The notes under the pieces are model-generated. The model was not told the DNA's origin, ran no database searches, and saw only the letters and a program-made list of their open reading frames with translations. Below, piece by piece: positions 58,265-64,000 of a stretch of DNA of 64,000 bases. The stretch is from Paraescarpia echinospica (Eukaryota; Annelida; Polychaeta; Sabellida; Siboglinidae): positions 52,967,944 to 53,031,943 of the forward strand of contig CM034532.1 of assembly GCA_020002185.1 (NCBI GenBank), given 5' to 3'. How positions within the stretch are numbered: position 1 is the stretch's first letter; each line of letters begins with the position of its first letter. The translations under genes were made by a program, and so were the position numbers.

Positions 58265-59500
58265 CTGGGGTTACAACAAACCGACTATCTTCATGCCTGG
58301 CTTTCTTCAATTTCGACTATGACACCCTATTATCGCTCAACTCCCGCCTCAAACAATACTCGCCAAGAGGATCCCCTCGTAAAGTCAAACCATATTTCAG
58401 TTNNNNNNNNNNNNNNNNNNNNNNNNNNNNNNNNNNNNNNNNNNNNNNNNNNNNNNNNNNNNNNNNNNNNNNNNNNNNNNNNNNNNNNNNNNNNNNNNNN
58501 NNNNNNNNNNNNNNNNNNNNNNNNNNNNNNNNNNNNNNNNNNNNNNNNNNNNNNNNNNNNNNNNNNNNNNNNNNNNNNNNNNNNNNNNNNNNNNNNNNNN
58601 NNNNNNNNNNNNNNNNNNNNNNNNNNNNNNNNNNNNNNNNNNNNNNNNNNNNNNNNNNNNNNNNNNNNNNNNNNNNNNNNNNNNNNNNNNNNNNNNNNNN
58701 NNNNNNNNNNNNNNNNNNNNNNNNNNNNNNNNNNNNNNNNNNNNNNNNNNNNNNNNNNNNNNNNNNNNNNNNNNNNNNNNNNNNNNNNNNNNNNNNNNNN
58801 NNNNNNNNNNNNNNNNNNNNNNNNNNNNNNNNNNNNNNNNNNNNNNNNNNNNNNNNNNNNNNNNNNNNNNNNNNNNNNNNNNNNNNNNNNNNNNNNNNNN
58901 NNNNNNNNNNNNNNNNNNNNNNNNNNNNNNNNNNNNNNNNNNNNNNNNNNNNNNNNNNNNNNNNNNNNNNNNNNNNNNNNNNNNNNNNNNNNNNNNNNNN
59001 NNNNNNNNNNNNNNNNNNNNNNNNNNNNNNNNNNNNNNNNNNNNNNNNNNNNNNNNNNNNNNNNNNNNNNNNNNNNNNNNNNNNNNNNNNNNNNNNNNNN
59101 NNNNNNNNNNNNNNNNNNNNNNNNNNNNNNNNNNNNNNNNNNNNNNNNNNNNNNNNNNNNNNNNNNNNNNNNNNNNNNNNNNNNNNNNNNNNNNNNNNNN
59201 NNNNNNNNNNNNNNNNNNNNNNNNNNNNNNNNNNNNNNNNNNNNNNNNNNNNNNNNNNNNNNNNNNNNNNNNNNNNNNNNNNNNNNNNNNNNNNNNNNNN
59301 NNNNNNNNNNNNNNNNNNNNNNNNNNNNNNNNNNNNNNNNNNNNNNNNNNNNNNNNNNNNNNNNNNNNNNNNNNNNNNNNNNNNNNNNNNNNNNNNNNNN
59401 NNTCTTACCAACGATCGGTCTTCCCGGACATTGTGGAACGCCCTACCCGGAGAACGCGTAACGCAGGACAGTCTGGAATCCTTCGGACAGGGTCTTTAGA
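58265..59500 (+). mobile_element. LINE remnant spanning the assembly gap
   Basis: Right of the gap the plus strand reads RTLWNALPGERVTQDSLESF with a stop near 59,498, the typical C-terminus of an L2/CR1-type ORF2 protein. Left of the gap, 58,300-58,400 reads YDTLLSLNSRLKQY in another frame. The gap probably hides more of a LINE. Confidence 0.45.
58403..59402. other. Assembly gap, exactly 1,000 N
   Basis: A round-number run of N, so the true length is unknown. Frames reported across it are meaningless. Confidence 0.99.
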
Positions 59501-61071
59501 AAATCACACTTCGATAAAAAAAGAAAGATTCGAAAAAATGACATGGGATTTTAAAGTTGTGTTTTTATTGCTGGCTTCCCCCTGCTGCGAAGTACCCAGT
59601 ACACTGGTACTCCAACAGGAAGACTGCACTTGAATGGAAGAAGCAGAGTTGAATTAACGTAAGCTCAAACAACTACAATCGCTTAATTGGAAGTGAAACA
59701 GTCAAATAACCAACTAGTTTCACGGCGAAACGACCGAGTAAACACCAATAAGAAAGGAAAACCAAACTCGAAGACCAGGGTCGAAACCAACCTCACGTGC
59801 ACACGACCGACAACGACCAACAACGACCCACAGCGAACAACAGCGACCCTCAACAACATACAAAACATGAACCTAGCTTACAGTGGGGACATGTAGTGTG
59901 GTGTGGGTGTGCCAGGGACGAGTGGTCTCAAGAAGGGAAACCACCCACAGATAAATGAATGGTTGCCGCTGCTTTCTACGCCCTCGAATGCCCCTCGACC
60001 CGGGATTGATTCCATAAGAAAGAAGTTGACAAGTCCCTGTGATGACCATTTTTTACATACGGTCCCTCCTTCCCTCCCCCCTCCCTCCCTCCCTCCCTCC
60101 CTGGGGATGTTCACGCCGATGTGGCGCCCACTCCTATGGAATGTCCACTCTCCGGGTTGTCCACCCAAAGACGATGACTATTGTCCATGCGAGAGACGGC
60201 CCAGTTGTAGGGATAATACATCCTGGGAGATCGCCTATTCCCCGGGATTGTCCACTCACAGAGGTTGACTGGGCCACGCGTGGACGTGGCCCAGTTGTAG
60301 GTATGTCACACCCTCGGCGATGTACATCTCGATAGAAAGCCATAGATTTTCGATGATACGTTATATAACACTGCGGGGAATGCACAGTTCTAACTGTCAC
60401 GCACGTAATAGCGTTATCTCGGACAGATCGCTACAGTTACGACAAGCAAACAACTATTTCCTCAGTGGCGTTAAAGATCATTTCTTTTCATGGAGTGATT
60501 TCAGTCCGATGCAATCAGTGTCCCCGGTGAATTCGAGGGGCTGTCCGACGCTGGTTGTTTCTAATCGAGCAGAATCAGCAAATCGTTGCGCACATGTAGC
60601 GATAAATAGAAAATGCTGGTGTACGCCTTTGGAAAGATATGGCGAGAACATGTCGCAATGGTGTCATCCCACTAGCTACGTGTCTCTAGCCCCCGGTCCC
60701 ACTACCCCCCGAAGTGTGAGAAATGAGTGCCAGTAGCCCCCCAGTCAATATACTGTTGGTTTAACACACCCCTCTTTCTAGACAGTTCTAATTGTAGGTG
60801 GAGTTAATCATTTGAAGACCCATATAACTTTCACACATCAACTGTGTGGTGTTGAAAGCTCAATGTCGTAAGAGTTAAGGTAAATCCTCTACACATAGCT
60901 TGTTTGATATGAGCAAAACCCAATTTAACTGACATTTTAAGCTAATTGTCCTGATGCAGGTATAAACTATTAGAGTAGAAAGTTAATTGCCTCCATTTTA
61001 ACATCTGTTGATTGTGGATTTGTGGTGTCTTATGCCTGCCAGTTCACACATTTCTAGACAATAAGGACTCC
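59501..61071. other. Intergenic, no gene seen
   Basis: Contains a ctccctccc polypyrimidine run (60,061-60,105) and two near copies of ggcccagttgtaggta/ggcccagttgtagggat about 90 bp apart (60,198 and 60,286). Frames here have no recognised family. Confidence 0.4.
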
Positions 61072-61417
61072 GTGTGGAGTGCAGTAGCGCAGCGGCTAGG
61101 GCTTCGGACTATTGACTGAGAGAACCCGGGTTCGAATGCTGTGCGGCGGTGTCGAACCTTGGGCAACTTCGTTTACTCTACGTTGCTTCAGTTCACTCAG
61201 CTGTATGAATGAGTACCTGGCTGTAGACAGTGGTGGATATTTGTGTACGAATAATCGTCGCGCATTAATTGCAGCGTGGCTGAATGCTTCCCAGATAAGT
61301 CGAGATGGTGTTCGATTGAACAGGTCTGCCAGGGAGTAAAGTGTAAAGCGCTTTGAGCAGTCCTGAGGACTGGATACTGCGTCATATAAGAACTTACCTT
61401 TACTTTAACTTTTTTTA
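61072..61417 (+). mobile_element. tRNA-derived SINE, full-length copy
   Basis: The head has tRNA-like pol III boxes: tagcgcagcggctaggg (A-box region) and gggttcgaatgctgtg (B box). The body carries gtatgaatgagtacctggct and gaatgcttcccagataagtc. The tail is gcagtcctgaggactggata then ctgcgtcatataagaactta and a ctttactttaac end. It is the reference copy for the fragments at 18.9 kb and 43.9 kb. Confidence 0.85.
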
Positions 61418-61978
61418 CATTTTAATTTTACTGAACTCAAGAGAAACTATTTGTTTAAAAAAACATTTCCTCGCGTAATTGATATTAGTAAAATATATAG
61501 TTAGCTATACATTGGCTTCCCAACCTTTAAAGTATGATCAAACGTATGACAACCAATACTCCACATATGGAAGTATGTATGGCTGTGGTAGAAACTCCAT
61601 CTTCTTGAAAAGCTTTGAGATGCGAGGCTTTGTCACAACTAGAGCACATCGCAGGTCATCAGCAACAGCCTTTATATTTTGTGTCTGGTTTTTAATTTTG
61701 ATCCTTTTAGAAATGTCAGTCATCCACAACATTACGTTGAAATTAGGAAATTGAGACCTATGTCAGATCGAATTGGGTAGTGCTCAGCCTTTTGTTAGAA
61801 AAGTATTTAACGACTCGTTCATCCACTGGAAAAATATCACTTTCCATACAGTTTTCTCACAGTGTTCCAGACTTTGGAAATATCCAAGGATGGACTCTTC
61901 AATGGAAAATATGTGACGGTAACAATTTGGAGAACATGGATAGCTCGTTAATATGAACGTCATATTGGTGTGCATCAA
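61418..61978. other. Intergenic, no feature seen
   Basis: AT-rich. Short frames on both strands (61,479-61,754 plus; 61,784-61,978 minus) have no recognised content. Confidence 0.4.
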
Positions 61979-62285
<307 letters not shown>

Positions 62286-62418
62286 GTGTTTTAACGGTTT
62301 CCTCGTAGGCGTTCTTGTTGATCAAGGGTTTTGTCACGGTTGTGGGGTTCGAACCGGACGATTGACGAACGGACACCAAAAATAACGACGTTACGCATGG
62401 TTTCTGCGATTATTCCGG

Positions 62419-62520
62419 TGTACTGGTCTGGATGGAGGTTCCGGTCTGAGAGTCAGTTCCGGTTCCGTTTTGCGTATTGCGCATGCTCGCGCAAGCGCAG
62501 TACATCAAAATCGACCAACT
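62419..62520 (+). mobile_element. MITE left end, second family copy
   Basis: Matches the left end of the 43,395 MITE: TGTACTGGTCTGGATGGAGG then TTCCGGTCTGAGAGTCAGTT and ccggttccgttttgcg. No matching right end was seen before 64,000. Confidence 0.75.
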
Positions 62521-62650
62521 GTGAGCAACGTGACCTCAGGTGACCGATCAACTTTGACCCCGTGCCAGAAGTATGCGGCGACTGAGTTACATCGCTGTGA
62601 GCAACGTGACCTCAGGTGACCGATCAACTTTGACCCTTGCTCGATGCACT
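62519..62650. repeat. 76 bp tandem duplication
   Basis: gtgagcaacgtgacctcagg followed by tgaccgatcaactttgaccc occurs at 62,521 and again at 62,597; the intervening parts are diverged. Confidence 0.85.
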
Positions 62651-62827
62651 CGGTGACTGAGATATACAATTAATAATTTTTCGTTTGCTGTAGCGACCGT
62701 TACTCCACCGACCTATTTGCCCCCTACGTTGCTGAACAAGATCGTACATCTGCTTGTGACCACTGTCTACAGGCAAATTAGTTAGTATCAGCTAGTTCAC
62801 ATATCTTTTGTTGAGAAAATACCTGTG

Positions 62828-63842
62828 ATGCAGCGGGAGAAAATAGGAGATGAGTACCGACGGTACATGACTTGCATAAGGCATTACCTAGTCACAAAAA
62901 AGCACTTGGTGTGTAAAAAGCGAATGCGCAATGCTGTTTTGAAAGCTACGCGGCATGGCAAATATCAAGTAGACGGTGAGTAGACAGTCCAGCCCCAGGG
63001 CCAGGCTAATAGTCTGTAGCCTAGCGTATAGTATACTGTGCCATAACCCAGTCTATTAATATGGGTCTCTTAAATGATATAGGTGTCAGAATAGGGGCCT
63101 ATGTTTTTGAAGTATAATTATGAAACGATGGCTGGACGCATTGCCAATGACGTGGCTATTAATACAGCTGCTCTGCAGGCCCACTGTTTATTACCTAGAA
63201 TGGTTATTATTCTTACCTTTCTGTGGGTTGTACCTCTTGATTTCCTGAAGCATAAATAAATATTCCTTTGACAAAGCAGACACCCATGGTTACAGGTTGG
63301 TGGTTATTTTTTGGCAAATATTAATAAAAATTGCACTCAACCTAAGATGTCAAATGGCTTCAGTCTTATATGACCAAATGTACTGCTAGCATGTCACTAC
63401 TTTGTGTCACATAAAATTTACATTCCATGCCCATGTGAGCCAAACCTTAATACACTGGCCCCCACGATAAGTGCTACTTGAAATTAGTTAATTGTGAATT
63501 ATATTTTGTGAATATTCTTTCAGCTGAAATTATTAACGCTATTAAACAATCGTTTTACCTAAAAATGTATAGGCCTAGCCTAGGGGCCTACCACTAAAAT
63601 GTACACCTACCTAAATATCAATGTATTTGACCATATATAGTGCAATTAATGGATGAAATAGATTAATAAATCATGGACAATCACTCGCTATCAGTATTTG
63701 CATTTAGCACAGGTACTTACATTGTTATTGTCACACTGCACTGTACTGCATTTGTGTATGAATAGTTATATTTCCTTTCTCAGAAGTAGACACAGTGACA
63801 CATAAGCTTATTGACAGTGTGTGGGAATACTGTTACATGACA
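62828..63842 (+). CDS. First two exons of an unrecognised gene, partial
   Basis: Exon 1 (62,828-62,975) starts ATG and encodes MQREKIGDEYRRYMT, then CIRHYLVTKKHLVC, KKRMRNAVLKATRHGKYQVD. It ends one base into a codon at a consensus GTGAGT. Exon 2 (63,784-63,842) follows tttcctttctcag, completes that codon as Glu, encodes VDTVTHKLIDSVWEYCYMT and ends in phase 0 at GTAAGG. Phases agree, both donors and the acceptor are strong, and the frame is open. The product is basic and helical-looking with no domain I recognise. The gene continues past the right edge. Confidence 0.5.
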
Positions 63843-64000
63843 GTAAGGAATTTACTAATTAATTGTATCATACTGACTTGGTACACTTTGTAGTGTTAAA
63901 TTGTATCAAGTGAATTATGACATTCTCTGCATAGTTTGCTCAGGCCCTTATCACTAGAATTTAGACCCCTACTGCCCTAGGCTATGGCAGTGCAGCATAG
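63843..64000. other. Presumed intron of the unrecognised gene
   Basis: AT-rich sequence after a GTAAGG donor. No further exon before the window ends. Confidence 0.35.

Noticed and set aside
58317..59461. Long frames on both strands across the N run
   Set aside because: They exist only because N was read as open; flanks do not support them.
61072..61150. tRNA gene
   Set aside because: A- and B-box-like sequences are present, but the sequence does not fold into an obvious intact tRNA and continues into the SINE body shared with two other copies.

Overview
This is a 64 kb piece of AT-rich nuclear DNA from an invertebrate animal. It has spliced genes with GT-AG and GC-AG introns, L2/CR1-type LINEs, a Ty3-type LTR element, tRNA-derived SINEs, MITE-like elements and long minisatellite arrays. 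The four recognisable genes are conserved across bilaterians. The transposon style would suit a marine lophotrochozoan (mollusc, annelid or brachiopod), but that placement is inference. Nothing bacterial or viral is visible, and there are no CRISPR arrays or rRNA genes.

Layout. (1) 1-985: 3' part of a CR1-like LINE, minus strand. (2) 3,658-28,030: FAM91A1 on the minus strand. Seventeen exons encode 592 codons from the start methionine, and the last ~245 residues lie beyond the left edge. Introns or flank of this gene hold five minisatellite arrays (47, 46, ~29, 40 and 44 bp units), a nearly complete L2-type LINE and several dispersed repeats. Two arrays include the splice acceptor and first codons of the adjoining exon. 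(3) 28,462-33,016: a long palindrome with ~165 bp arms and a (GA)n centre, invaded by a decayed Ty3-type retrotransposon with a 5 bp target duplication. (4) 35,709-40,501: SREK1IP1 on the minus strand, with a 1.8 kb array of 29 bp units in one intron. (5) 42,852-45,520: an FBXL12-like F-box gene on the plus strand, complete in three exons. (6) 47,284-52,985: an RCN2-like EF-hand gene on the plus strand, complete in five exons. Its first splice donor sits inside the target duplication of a 1.8 kb composite element with 455 bp direct terminal repeats. (7) 53-62 kb: repeats, LINE remnants and a 1,000-N assembly gap. (8) 62,828-63,842: first two exons of an unrecognised plus-strand gene running off the right edge.

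The genes do not form a pathway. FAM91A1 acts in trafficking to the trans-Golgi, SREK1IP1 in splicing, FBXL12 in SCF ubiquitin ligases and RCN2 in ER calcium binding. Exon models were built by eye from reading frame, splice sites and family resemblance; every exon length agrees with its phases. The most notable features are the composite element at the RCN2 splice donor, the minisatellites seeded on FAM91A1 splice acceptors, and the palindrome carrying the Ty3 insertion.
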